DNA of 30,454 bases from JABFRJ01 sp031409695 (GTDB lineage Bacteria; Pseudomonadota; Alphaproteobacteria; Rhizobiales; Hyphomicrobiaceae): contig JANNXS010000021.1 in the NCBI GenBank assembly GCA_031409695.1, positions 1 through 30,454 of the forward strand, written 5' to 3'. Shown here piece by piece: positions 15,421 through 23,476 of the stretch. The notes beneath the pieces are model-generated. The model was given only the letters and a program-made list of their open reading frames with translations, had not been told where the DNA came from and searched no databases. The stretch's first letter is position 1. Every line of letters begins with the position of its first letter. A program made the position numbers and the translations under genes.

Positions 15421-16716
15421 ATGGTCGTGCCGATCTTACCGGCGACTGACGCCAATGGGCCAAGGCCAGACGCACAACAGCCAGAACCGCTGGTGCCGAA
15501 AATCGTCTCTGTTCTACGCGAGGGCTACGACACAGAACGCCTGCGCCGCGACGCCGTGGCAGGTCTGACCGTTGCAATCGTTGCTTTGCCATTGTCGATG
15601 GCGATCGCCATTGCTTCAGGTCTTGGGCCGGAGCGTGGGTTGTATACGGCGATTGTCGGCGGCTTTCTGATCTCACTGCTCGGCGGCAGTCGCTTTCAGA
15701 TCGGTGGACCGGCTGGGGCGTTCATCGTTTTGGTGGCGGCGGTTGTTGAGCGACACGGCTACGATGGCCTTTTGCTCGCAACACTGATGTCCGGCTGCAT
15801 CATGCTGCTGCTCGGCCTCCTGCGGCTTGGCACTTACATCCGCCTTGTGCCGCATCCCGTGATCGTCAGCTTCACGGCTGGCATTGCGATCATCATCTTT
15901 GCTAGCCAGTTGCGCGAACTGCTGGGATTGACGCTCACCAAGGAGCCGGCCGCCTTGCTACCGAAACTCGGCGCGCTCTGGTCGGCGCTTGGCACGATCA
16001 AACCGGGCGCCGTCCTGCTTTCGGTGGCAACAATTGTTTGTATTCTTGGCCTGCGCCGGTTCCGGCCAACGTGGCCCGGCTTGTTGATCGCGGTCTCCCT
16101 CGCGGCACTGGCAACCTCTGTTGTCGATCTCGGTGTTGCGACCATCGGCTCGCGCTATGGCGGCGTGCCGTCCGCCCTGCCAGCGCCCGTGATCCCGGAC
16201 ATCACGCTCGCGCGGATGCTGAGCGTCCTGCCCGACGCCGTTGCAATTGCTCTGTTGGGCTCAATTGAATCGCTACTGTCCGCTGTGGTGGCAGACGGCA
16301 TGAGCGGGCGGCGGCATAGATCGAACATAGAACTCGTTGCGCAGGGCATGGCCAATATCGGCGTTTCCATGTTTGGCGGTATGCCAGCAACGGGTACGAT
16401 TGCGCGCACGGCAACCAACATCCGCGCCGGCGGAACCAGTCCGGTGGCCGGTATGCTGCATGCGGTCTATCTGCTGGCGTTCATGGTTTTGGCAGCCCCC
16501 CTCGCGACGAACATTCCACTTGCGGCGCTCGCAGGCGTGCTTGCGGTGGTGTCATGGAACATGGCCGAGAAGGATGAAGTGGTGCGGCTGATCAAACAGT
16601 CGTGGCCGCTCGCTCTCGTGGTGATCGCAACACTGCTTGCGACAATCTTATATGACCTCGTGGCCGGCATCGTGTTGGGACTGGCTTTGCACGTCGCGAC
16701 GAAGCGCTGGAGATGA
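15421..16716 (+). CDS. SulP-family inorganic anion transporter lacking a STAS domain
   Basis: This inner-membrane transporter has 431 residues. SulP proteins move sulfate, bicarbonate or other anions, usually with Na+ or H+. The membrane core is intact: D-A-V-A-G-L-T-V-A-I-V-A-L-P-L-S-M-A at the start, G-G-S-R-F-Q-I-G-G-P-A-G-A-F, the V-P-H-P-V-I-V-S-F-T-A-G-I signature and the G-G-M-P-A-T-G-T-I-A-R-T motif. The protein ends right after the last helix (LALHVATKRWR), whereas most members carry about 100 further residues of a cytoplasmic STAS domain. ATG 15421 is chosen because AAAGGGGG stands seven bases upstream; a GTG at 15391 lacks this. The alpha/beta hydrolase gene starts four bases after the stop, so both share a transcript. 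Confidence 0.9.
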   Translation: MVVPILPATDANGPRPDAQQPEPLVPKIVSVLREGYDTERLRRDAVAGLTVAIVALPLSMAIAIASGLGPERGLYTAIVGGFLISLLGGSRFQIGGPAGAFIVLVAAVVERHGYDGLLLATLMSGCIMLLLGLLRLGTYIRLVPHPVIVSFTAGIAIIIFASQLRELLGLTLTKEPAALLPKLGALWSALGTIKPGAVLLSVATIVCILGLRRFRPTWPGLLIAVSLAALATSVVDLGVATIGSRYGGVPSALPAPVIPDITLARMLSVLPDAVAIALLGSIESLLSAVVADGMSGRRHRSNIELVAQGMANIGVSMFGGMPATGTIARTATNIRAGGTSPVAGMLHAVYLLAFMVLAAPLATNIPLAALAGVLAVVSWNMAEKDEVVRLIKQSWPLALVVIATLLATILYDLVAGIVLGLALHVATKRWR

Positions 16717-16720
16717 ACCG

Positions 16721-17605
16721 ATGCATGTCAACGTCAACGGCATCCGCATATACTTCGACGTCGAAAACTCCGGTCTTGTCCCGCTCGGACCGCGCATGCG
16801 CGAGAAGCCCACGCTATTGCTGCTGCACGGTGGGCCCGGGTTCGACCACACCATCTTCAAATCGGATGCAACAGACATTTCGGGTAGGACAGAATTGGGC
16901 TGGCGCGCACTGACCGACATCGCCCAGATCGTCTACATCGACCATCGCGGCAACGGCCGCAGCGACGACGGCGATCCGAGCACGTGGAATCTCGCCCAGT
17001 GGGGCGACGACGTGAAAGCCTTCTGCGATGCGCTTGGTATCGTGAAGCCGATCGTCTCAGGCACATCTTTTGGTGGCTTCGTCGCGCAGTCTTACGCCAC
17101 GCGACATCCCGAGCATCCGAGCAAGTTGGTGCTGATCAGCACAGCGGCAAAGTTCGAGCTCACGGCCATCTTCGACGCCTTCGAACGCGTCGGCGGCCCC
17201 GAAATCCGCCGGATCGCGGAGGACCGATGGCTGCGGCCAACGCCCGAGTCGCGCGCAATCTATGTCAAACGCTGCTTTCCCTTTTATCGCACGCGCGGCA
17301 GCGATGCGAGTTTCGTCGGCCGCGCCATCTCAAAAGACCCCGTGGCGATGCATTTCTCAGGCCCCGGCAACGAAGCTGGCAAATTAGATTTCCGCACCGC
17401 GCTGGCCCGCGTACAATGTCCGACCCTCGTCATGGCGGGCGCGCAGGACCCAATCACGCCGATGGCCTTCAGCGAGGTGATCGCCGCATCGTTGCCCCAA
17501 CACCTCGTCCGCTTTGAACGCTTCGACGACTGCGGCCACGGCGTCGTCCAGGACCAACCCGACGCCGGCTTCGCTGCGCTGCGGGATTTTATCGGCGGAG
17601 GTTGA
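16721..17605 (+). CDS. Alpha/beta hydrolase (proline-iminopeptidase-like, S33 type)
   Basis: This is a 294-residue soluble hydrolase. The oxyanion motif L-L-L-L-H-G-G-P-G-F-D-H (32-43), the D-H-R-G-N-G-R-S-D segment (74-82), the nucleophile elbow S-G-T-S-F-G-G (Ser116), Asp243 in M-A-G-A-Q-D-P-I-T-P and His273 in D-C-G-H-G-V form a complete catalytic triad. HGGPG is typical of proline iminopeptidases, but lactonases and other esterases share it, so the substrate is open. ATG 16721 with GGAG eight bases upstream is preferred over a longer frame that only shadows the transporter. No signal peptide is present. The gene faces priA tail to tail, 39 bases apart. Confidence 0.87.
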   Translation: MHVNVNGIRIYFDVENSGLVPLGPRMREKPTLLLLHGGPGFDHTIFKSDATDISGRTELGWRALTDIAQIVYIDHRGNGRSDDGDPSTWNLAQWGDDVKAFCDALGIVKPIVSGTSFGGFVAQSYATRHPEHPSKLVLISTAAKFELTAIFDAFERVGGPEIRRIAEDRWLRPTPESRAIYVKRCFPFYRTRGSDASFVGRAISKDPVAMHFSGPGNEAGKLDFRTALARVQCPTLVMAGAQDPITPMAFSEVIAASLPQHLVRFERFDDCGHGVVQDQPDAGFAALRDFIGGG

Positions 17606-17644
17606 ATGGCTGGGATGAAAACGCAGCTGTCATAAGGCCGACGC

Positions 17645-19948
17645 TCACAAAAAATTATATGGATCGACATCCACGCGCACTTGAATATCCGTCGGCATTT
17701 TCGGCAGCGCCGCCATCCAGCTGCGCAAGAATGCTTGGATATCCTGCTCTTTCGGCGCTTTGACCAGCAAGCGCCAGCGGTAGCGACCGCGGATAAGCGC
17801 AACCGGTGCCTCGGCGGGCCCAAGTACTTGGATGTGCGTTGACGACGGCGCGCGGTGGGCGACGTCGCGGGCGACCAGTTCGGCCATCTCCTTGTCGCGG
17901 GCGGACACGACGATCGCAGCCAACCGGCCATAGGGCGGCAGCAGTGCGGATTGGCGCGCGTGTATCTCGCGGTCAAGGAAAGCGTCGCGATCGCCCGTGA
18001 TGATCGCCTCCATGACAGGGTGATCTGGCATGTGCGTTTGCACGAGGCCCCGCCCCTGAATGGCCATGCGACCAGCGCGACCGGTCACCTGGTGAAGCAG
18101 CTGAAACGTCCGCTCACTCGCGCGCGGATCGGCGCCATGCGCGAGGCCGAGATCACCGTCGACAATGCCGACCAAGGTCAGGTCGGGAAAGTTGTGGCCT
18201 TTGGCAACAATCTGTGTACCAATGATAATCTGCGCCTCGCCCTGCTCGATGCGCTTGATGACGGCGCGCATTTCTTCAAGGCCGGGAATGAGATCCGACG
18301 ATAGGATCGCCTGGGTAGCGTTAGGCCAGCGCTCCTTCACTTCTTCAGCGATCCGCTCGACGCCCGGCCCGCACGCCGACAAGCTATCGGGCTCGCTGCA
18401 GCTCGGGCACAGTTTCGGCAGGGGCACGGAGAAGCCGCAATGGTGGCAGTTGAGCCGGTTGCGAAAGCGATGCTCGACCAACCAAGCCGTACACTGTGGG
18501 CATTCAAAGCGGTGGCCGCATTTACGGCAAAGCGTCAGCGGCGCATACCCGCGACGGTTCAAAAACAGCAGGGATTGCTGGCCTTTCGCCAGCGTCTCCG
18601 TGACGGCATCAACGAGGGGCGGCGACAGCCAGCGCCCCTTGTCAGGCTGATCGCGGCGCATGTCGATCGGCTTCACGTCGGGCATCTCGACGCCCGAGAA
18701 GCGACCGGGCAGAACGATGTGCCTGTACCGGCCGCTGCGCGCATTGACGTGGCTTTCAATCGACGGCGTCGCCGAGGCAAGCACAACGGGAAACTTACCA
18801 AGCGACGCACGCACCACGGCCATATCGCGGCCCTGGTAATGTACGCGGTCATCTTGCTTAAAGCCCTGGTCGTGCTCTTCGTCGACGACGATCAGGCCCA
18901 ATTCCTTGTACGGCAAGAACAGCGCCGACCGTGCACCGACGACCACGCGCGCCTCGCCCGTCGCGCAGGCCCGCCATACACGCGCGCGCTCAATCGGTGA
19001 CAACGCCGAATGCCACTCGGCCGGCGCACAGCCAAAGCGGCGCTTGAAGCGGTCCATGAACTGCGACGTCAACGCGATTTCCGGCAGCAGCAACACGACC
19101 TGCCCACCGGCTTCAAGCGCACTTGCGACGGCCTCGAAATACACCTCGGTCTTGCCAGAGCCGGTGACGCCGTCGATCAGGCTGGCGGAGAAATTCCGCC
19201 CCGCGACGGCGGATCGCAGCGTCTCGACGGCGCGTGTCTGCGCCTCGCTGAAGGCGACATCGACAGCGCGTGGATTGGGTTTCGGATAGACCTTCTCAGG
19301 GATCGCGACTTCAACAAGGCAGCCAGCTTTAACGAGGCCATCGATGACACCGCTGGTGCAGCCAGCCGCTTCCCCTAAAGCACTTTTCCCGCGGATCATG
19401 CCGTCAGCGGCGATCTCGAGTGCTTTCAGCCGGGCAGGTGTCATACGCGGGGGATGGTTTGCGCCGACGACAAATTTTACGCCCATGCGTGGCCGCAGCG
19501 GCTCAAACACCGCCGATGCGCCAATCATCATCTTGGCGACCATGCCGAGTTCAGCCAGTGTGTATTTGGCAATCCACTCAGTGAAGCGCAGGCCAATCAA
19601 AGGCAGCGGCGGCACCTCGTGCAGGATCTCGGCGATGGCCTTCATCTTTTTGGGATCGACAACTTTGGCGTCGTCCTGGTTGACCGTGCGGTCCCAGACA
19701 ATACCGGTGCGAAATTGCGGCCCAAACGGCACCAGCACGAATTGTCCGGGCTTTGGCTCCAGGCCCTCGGGCAGCAGGTAGTCATAGGTCTGATCGAGCG
19801 CGACCGGCATCAAAATCGGCACGCGCACGCCCGTCACCGCGCGTACGGGCGGCGCAGGCAGATCAAAAATGTCGAACAGGGACGACAGAGGTTTCTCACG
19901 GATGGTTCTCGGTACGCCCGACCTGCCCGAGGCGGGCAAAGAGGGCAA
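17645..19948 (-). CDS. priA: Primosomal protein N' (PriA helicase)
   Basis: PriA is a 3'-to-5' superfamily-2 helicase that recognises stalled forks and reloads the replicative helicase. Visible parts are the N-terminal 3'-DNA-binding domain (V-R-V-P-I-L-M-P-V-A-L-D-Q-T-Y-D-Y, about 41-57), Walker A D-G-V-T-G-S-G-K-T-E (259-268), V-V-D-E-E-H-D-Q (354-361), the zinc-binding insertion with eight cysteines (C-R-K-C, C-P-Q-C, C-H-H-C, C-P-S-C), and motifs G-T-Q-I-V-A-K-G-H and V-T-G-R-A-G-R. The length (767) is normal. The only start covering the conserved N-terminus in this frame is TTG at 19948 with a weak ribosome site; a GTG about 37 codons later would remove little conserved sequence. The start is therefore uncertain. 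Confidence 0.93.
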   Translation of the reverse strand: MPSLPASGRSGVPRTIREKPLSSLFDIFDLPAPPVRAVTGVRVPILMPVALDQTYDYLLPEGLEPKPGQFVLVPFGPQFRTGIVWDRTVNQDDAKVVDPKKMKAIAEILHEVPPLPLIGLRFTEWIAKYTLAELGMVAKMMIGASAVFEPLRPRMGVKFVVGANHPPRMTPARLKALEIAADGMIRGKSALGEAAGCTSGVIDGLVKAGCLVEVAIPEKVYPKPNPRAVDVAFSEAQTRAVETLRSAVAGRNFSASLIDGVTGSGKTEVYFEAVASALEAGGQVVLLLPEIALTSQFMDRFKRRFGCAPAEWHSALSPIERARVWRACATGEARVVVGARSALFLPYKELGLIVVDEEHDQGFKQDDRVHYQGRDMAVVRASLGKFPVVLASATPSIESHVNARSGRYRHIVLPGRFSGVEMPDVKPIDMRRDQPDKGRWLSPPLVDAVTETLAKGQQSLLFLNRRGYAPLTLCRKCGHRFECPQCTAWLVEHRFRNRLNCHHCGFSVPLPKLCPSCSEPDSLSACGPGVERIAEEVKERWPNATQAILSSDLIPGLEEMRAVIKRIEQGEAQIIIGTQIVAKGHNFPDLTLVGIVDGDLGLAHGADPRASERTFQLLHQVTGRAGRMAIQGRGLVQTHMPDHPVMEAIITGDRDAFLDREIHARQSALLPPYGRLAAIVVSARDKEMAELVARDVAHRAPSSTHIQVLGPAEAPVALIRGRYRWRLLVKAPKEQDIQAFLRSWMAALPKMPTDIQVRVDVDPYNFL

Positions 19949-20197
19949 GCGCTACCGATACGGCTGTGATTCGGGCAACAATAGGTGTGCCGCCGTTTTG
20001 GCGCAGCGCCTGCGCGCGTGGACGTACGACCACGTCATCTTAATTCAAATTGGCACATATTAAACGACGATATTAACTCTGCCGCAAAGTTACTCAACTC
20101 TATAAACCCTTTTTGATTTTCATTGGACTATGTTCAGTAGCCAACAAGGCGGGTAGTAAACCTGCCAAGATCACTTAAGCTCTGATTGGAGATGTTC

Positions 20198-20851
20198 ATG
20201 CGTTCCGCCCTTGCCACTGCAGCCCTACTGTCGACGCTTGGCGCACTTCCAGCCGCCGCCGGATGCTATTCGAATTGCGCAGCCGTTGAACCGGCCGCGA
20301 CAACGTACGTGCGGCCTGCGCACACGACGCTTGTCCGTGAGCCAGCCGTCATGGGCACGCGCGTCCAACGCATTGAGACACAGCCTGGCTATTGGACGGC
20401 GACGCGTCATCCAGCGCAAGTCGGCGTGATGCACAAGAGCGTGGTCGCGCAGCCAGCACGGGTGCACTACCAAACCGTCGCCGCCAAGTATGAGACCGTG
20501 CACGAGACCGTCGTCGTGCGCGCGGCATCTGTGCGTTACGAAATGCGTCCGGATTGCTGTGGCCGGATGGTCAAGTGCGCCGTCCATGTTCCGGCAGTGA
20601 CCAAAACTATGGCGCGTCAGGTGATGGTATCGCCGGCCCATTCGGTGGCCCACACCACGCCCGCCGTCTACAAAACGGTTGCAATGCCCGTGCATCTCGC
20701 AGCGGCCAAAACCACCTATGAATACACAGCAGCCAAGGTGGACTACGTCGCCCACGCCGTAACGATCAAGGGCCCATCGTTCCGCGCCGTGCACACGCCG
20801 GCCGAAGTTGTGCGCGTTGAACATCGGGCGCGCGCGCATCGCTGGCATTAA
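20198..20851 (+). CDS. Secreted His/Val/Ala-rich protein with degenerate strand repeats, unknown function
   Basis: I do not recognise a named family. ATG 20198 has GGAG six bases upstream and begins a clear signal peptide (MRSALATAALLSTLGALPAAAG, then Cys). The 195-residue mature part has no hydrophobic helix. It is built of loosely repeated units of about 15-20 residues of the form Y-x-T-V-x-x-x-Y-E-T-V-x-E-x-V-V-V-x-x-A: see A-R-V-H-Y-Q-T-V-A-A-K-Y-E-T-V, A-S-V-R-Y-E-M, T-P-A-V-Y-K-T-V-A-M-P-V, K-T-T-Y-E-Y. About 17 His, many Thr/Val and five Cys (C-x3-C near the N-terminus, C-C-x5-C in the middle) are present. Such T-V-x-E-x-V-x-V-x-P-A repeats occur in envelope proteins of other bacteria. 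Metal binding or a cell-surface role is possible but unproven. Confidence 0.75.
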   Translation: MRSALATAALLSTLGALPAAAGCYSNCAAVEPAATTYVRPAHTTLVREPAVMGTRVQRIETQPGYWTATRHPAQVGVMHKSVVAQPARVHYQTVAAKYETVHETVVVRAASVRYEMRPDCCGRMVKCAVHVPAVTKTMARQVMVSPAHSVAHTTPAVYKTVAMPVHLAAAKTTYEYTAAKVDYVAHAVTIKGPSFRAVHTPAEVVRVEHRARAHRWH

Positions 20852-20882
20852 ACTGACAGATGGATTAGCAGCGTTGCACACG

Positions 20883-20908
20883 TGGGGTGGCCTTGGCCGC
20901 CCCATTTG
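20883..20908 (+). terminator. Hairpin after the His-rich secreted protein gene
   Basis: TGGGGTGGCC (20883-20892) pairs with GGCCGCCCCA (20895-20904) with one G-U pair, followed on the plus strand by TTTG. It lies 31 bases after the plus-strand stop and before the dnaX stop on the other strand. The T run is short, so efficiency is doubtful. Confidence 0.5.
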
Positions 20909-20926
20909 CATTCGTACGCCCGCCCC

Positions 20927-22849
20927 TTATCCCGCTGCGCTGTCTTCGGCCTTGCGTTTGGGCAACGGCTTGACGCTGGTGATCTTCATGGTCGGGAATT
21001 CACGCATCACTTCCGCGACGGCTGGGTGTGCCAGCAACTGTTCAAGTTCGCGGGCCGCCTGCTCGCGCTGGATGGAGCCGATGGTCGGTTCACCCATGCG
21101 CGGGGCAATGGCCACCATCCATTTACGATCAGTCCAGGCATTCAGTTTTTCGCGTAACTCATTGGCCAACTCTTTCGGCGCATTCGGCAACAAATGAATG
21201 TCGATCAAACCTTGATTGGCATCGAAACGCACAAGACTGACATTCTCTTCGAGGTTCACTTTCAAACGTGGATCGCGCCGGACGCTCGCAAGTTCCACAG
21301 CTTCGGCAAAAGACCGGACGGTTGCTGCAACGGGTGGCATCGGACGCGACGACGGACCGATGTCCGCCTCCAACTCGGCCTGATCATCCTCTTCCGCGGG
21401 AATGTAAGGGGTCGCGTCATCAATGCCGGAAAGTCCGTAGTCGTCGAACGATGTCACCGGCGGCGGGTCATTGGCGTAGGTTGGTGCAGCGCTCGCCTCC
21501 CACGGTGGACGCTGGCCACCACCCGGTGCGGTTTGTGCACTGCCGGGCGTGTTGCCGTGTCCGGCGGCCCCTTGGTTGACGGCTCCACGCGACGGGCTAT
21601 CTCGCGACGTTGGAGCAGGCCCAGCACCAGGACGTAATGGCGCGCCGCCCAGCGCGCGAATGATCTCATCGGGCGAGGGCAGATCAGCTGTGTAGGCGAG
21701 GCGGATGAGCACCATTTCGGTCGCCGCTAACGGCTGGCCGGACTTTCCAGCCTCCTCGATACCTTTGATCAACATCTGCCAGGCGCGCGTCAAAAGCGGC
21801 ACCGACAGCTGGGCCGCAAGCGCCGTCGCACGCGTGCGCTCGACGGGCGAAAGCCCCGCGCCGGCCGCATCTGCGCCCGCGACTTTGATGCGCGTCGCCA
21901 GATGCACGGCTTCGGCAATGTCGGCGAGCACGCGCAACGGTTCGGCCCCATCGAGGTGCAACTTGCCGAGCGCATCAATGGCCGCGCCGGGTTTGCCGGC
22001 AAACACATGCTCCAAAAGGTCGAAGATGCGGGTCTTGTCGGCAAGCCCAAGCATGGCGCGTACGTCGTCGGGCTGCACGGTGCCAGAGCCCATGGCAATG
22101 GCTTGATCGAGGATCGACAGGCCATCGCGCACACTGCCCTCGGCGGCCCGCGCGATCAACCTAAGTGCATCGGGGTCGGCGCTTGCCCCTTCTTCCGTCA
22201 GGATCTTTTGGAAATGCTGGACCAGGGTCGCCGCCTCGATGCGGCGCAGATCAAAGCGCTGGCAGCGTGAGAGAACCGTCACCGGAACCCGATTGATCTC
22301 AGTGGTCGCGAAGATGAACTTCACATGCTCCGGCGGCTCTTCGAGTGTTTTCAAGAGCGCGTTGAAGGCGCCCTTCGAGAGCATGTGGACTTCGTCGATA
22401 ATAAAGACTTTGTAGCGCGCCGACGTCGGCTTGTAGCGCGCATTATCGATGATCTCGCGCACGCTATCGACGCCTGTGTTTGAGGCGGCGTCCATCTCGA
22501 CGATGTCGGGGTGGCGGCTATCGATGATCTCGGCGCAGTTTCGGCCGAGCACGGGCATGTCAACCGTCGGTTTGTCGATCGTATCGGTCTGATAATTGAG
22601 CGCGCGCGCCAGAATGCGGGCCGTGGTGGTTTTGCCGATGCCGCGCACGCCCGTCAGCATGTAACCTTGCGCGATACGGCCAGAGGCAAAGGCATTGCGC
22701 AGTGTCTTAACCAGCGCATCCTGCCCGATCATGTCGTCAAAAGTGCGCGGGCGGTATTTGCGCGCGAGCACCACGTAGGGCTTAGCCGGCGAGGCGGCCG
22801 ATGCAGCAACGTCATGACTGGGTATCACGTCTTTAGGAGTTTTCGCCAC
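20927..22849 (-). CDS. dnaX: DNA polymerase III subunit tau/gamma
   Basis: DnaX is the clamp-loader ATPase that also links polymerase cores and helicase. The protein has 640 residues from a GTG start at 22849, chosen because GAGG lies six bases upstream; the longer frame adds only Pro/Arg-rich residues. Motifs: Y-V-V-L-A-R-K-Y-R-P-R-T-F (25-37), Walker A G-V-R-G-I-G-K-T-T (67-75), DEVHMLS, the sensor and S-R-C-Q-R-F region, domain III to about 390, then a Pro/Gly-rich linker and a tau-specific C-terminal domain. The four-cysteine zinc module of E. coli DnaX is replaced by a segment with a single Cys (G-R-N-C-A-E-I-I), as I recall for rhizobial homologues. ybaB and recR, which often follow dnaX, are absent here. 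The SRP RNA gene lies just upstream. Confidence 0.94.
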   Translation of the reverse strand: MAKTPKDVIPSHDVAASAASPAKPYVVLARKYRPRTFDDMIGQDALVKTLRNAFASGRIAQGYMLTGVRGIGKTTTARILARALNYQTDTIDKPTVDMPVLGRNCAEIIDSRHPDIVEMDAASNTGVDSVREIIDNARYKPTSARYKVFIIDEVHMLSKGAFNALLKTLEEPPEHVKFIFATTEINRVPVTVLSRCQRFDLRRIEAATLVQHFQKILTEEGASADPDALRLIARAAEGSVRDGLSILDQAIAMGSGTVQPDDVRAMLGLADKTRIFDLLEHVFAGKPGAAIDALGKLHLDGAEPLRVLADIAEAVHLATRIKVAGADAAGAGLSPVERTRATALAAQLSVPLLTRAWQMLIKGIEEAGKSGQPLAATEMVLIRLAYTADLPSPDEIIRALGGAPLRPGAGPAPTSRDSPSRGAVNQGAAGHGNTPGSAQTAPGGGQRPPWEASAAPTYANDPPPVTSFDDYGLSGIDDATPYIPAEEDDQAELEADIGPSSRPMPPVAATVRSFAEAVELASVRRDPRLKVNLEENVSLVRFDANQGLIDIHLLPNAPKELANELREKLNAWTDRKWMVAIAPRMGEPTIGSIQREQAARELEQLLAHPAVAEVMREFPTMKITSVKPLPKRKAEDSAAG

Positions 22850-22995
22850 AAAGGACCTCGGCGAATGAGCCGCTGAGGCCGGCCGAAGGCCCAGGCCGCG
22901 ACCGCGGCCCGGCGCCAATCCGGATGAGGGGTGGGCGCCGCCCCCGCGGAAGACGCCCGACCGAAGGCCGGAACAGCGTCAACGAGCGAGATATA

Positions 22996-23087
22996 GAGAG
23001 ACTGGCTCGACCCGCACTATCCCCGTTGGGGCTGCTTCTTTCGACCTGACCCGGTTGGCGAGGGTTACGCCCGGGCCAGCCTCCCAT
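22996..23087 (-). ncRNA. ffs: Signal recognition particle RNA (4.5S, bacterial small type)
   Basis: The RNA scaffold binds Ffh and directs ribosomes making membrane proteins to FtsY. The minus strand at 23052-23030 reads GGTCAGG-TCGAAAGA-AGCAGCC, the helix-8 Ffh-binding signature of SRP RNA with a GNRA (GAAA) tetraloop. Flanking arms pair over distance: GGCTGG near 23080 with CCAGTC near 23003, and more pairing inside, giving the expected single long hairpin of about 90 bases. The position directly upstream of dnaX is the usual one in many bacteria. The apical stem is one base pair shorter than the E. coli form (TC/GA instead of TCC/GGA). Ends are estimated from pairing and may be off by several bases. 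Confidence 0.85.
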
Positions 23088-23094
23088 CGGTTTC

Positions 23095-23121
23095 TCTATA
23101 GGGGTTGTGCGGGGTGTGCAA
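23095..23121 (-). promoter_or_regulatory. Possible sigma70-type promoter of the SRP RNA
   Basis: On the minus strand TTGCAC (23121-23116) and TATAGA (23100-23095) are 15 bases apart, followed after about seven bases by the predicted RNA 5' end. The boxes are good but the spacing is shorter than the usual 16-18, so the call is tentative. Confidence 0.35.
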
Positions 23122-23188
23122 CGGGCTCATCAATCGCCTCTTCAAGCGGGCACTTGACGGGCGCCGCGCGGTCAAGGAAGTCGGGGTC

Positions 23189-23476
23189 ATGGCTGACCCA
23201 AAAGACAAACCGGAGACCACTGTGCAGAGTCCGCAGGGGCGCTGTCCCATTTGCCGTGCGCCAACACAGCAGGCGGCAAGGCCGTTCTGTTCGCGCGCCT
23301 GCGCCGATGTAGACTTGTCGCGCTGGCTGCGCGGGGCTTATGTGATCGAGGGCGCGAGCGCCGACGATGATGAGGACGGGGACAACGCCGACGCCCCGCT
23401 TCAAGCAGAGCCGCCGGAGCCAGAGCCGCCGGAACCATCTGCCAAAACGCCGCGCAAGTCGCCTCGGAGGCACTGA
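23189..23476 (+). CDS. yacG: DNA gyrase inhibitor YacG (zinc-finger protein)
   Basis: YacG is a small zinc protein that in E. coli binds GyrB and blocks DNA binding by gyrase. The 95-residue product carries the four-cysteine zinc site C19-P-I-C22...C34-S-R-A-C38, followed by the signature A-D-V-D-L-S-R-W-L-R-G-A-Y-V-I. The C-terminus is a long acidic then proline-rich tail ending in a basic cluster (KTPRKSPRRH); such acidic tails are usual in alphaproteobacterial members. ATG 23189 has GGAAG upstream; a longer frame from 23105 is possible but adds a non-conserved Arg-rich stretch. The next gene starts immediately after the stop codon. Confidence 0.87.
   Translation: MADPKDKPETTVQSPQGRCPICRAPTQQAARPFCSRACADVDLSRWLRGAYVIEGASADDDEDGDNADAPLQAEPPEPEPPEPSAKTPRKSPRRH

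Noticed and set aside
20113..20134. TTGATT and TATGTT as promoter of the His-rich protein gene
   Set aside because: The boxes are only ten bases apart, too close for a sigma70 promoter.
22833..23087. Minus-strand frame of 84 codons over the dnaX leader
   Set aside because: It overlaps the SRP RNA and the dnaX start, has no domain and is explained by those features.
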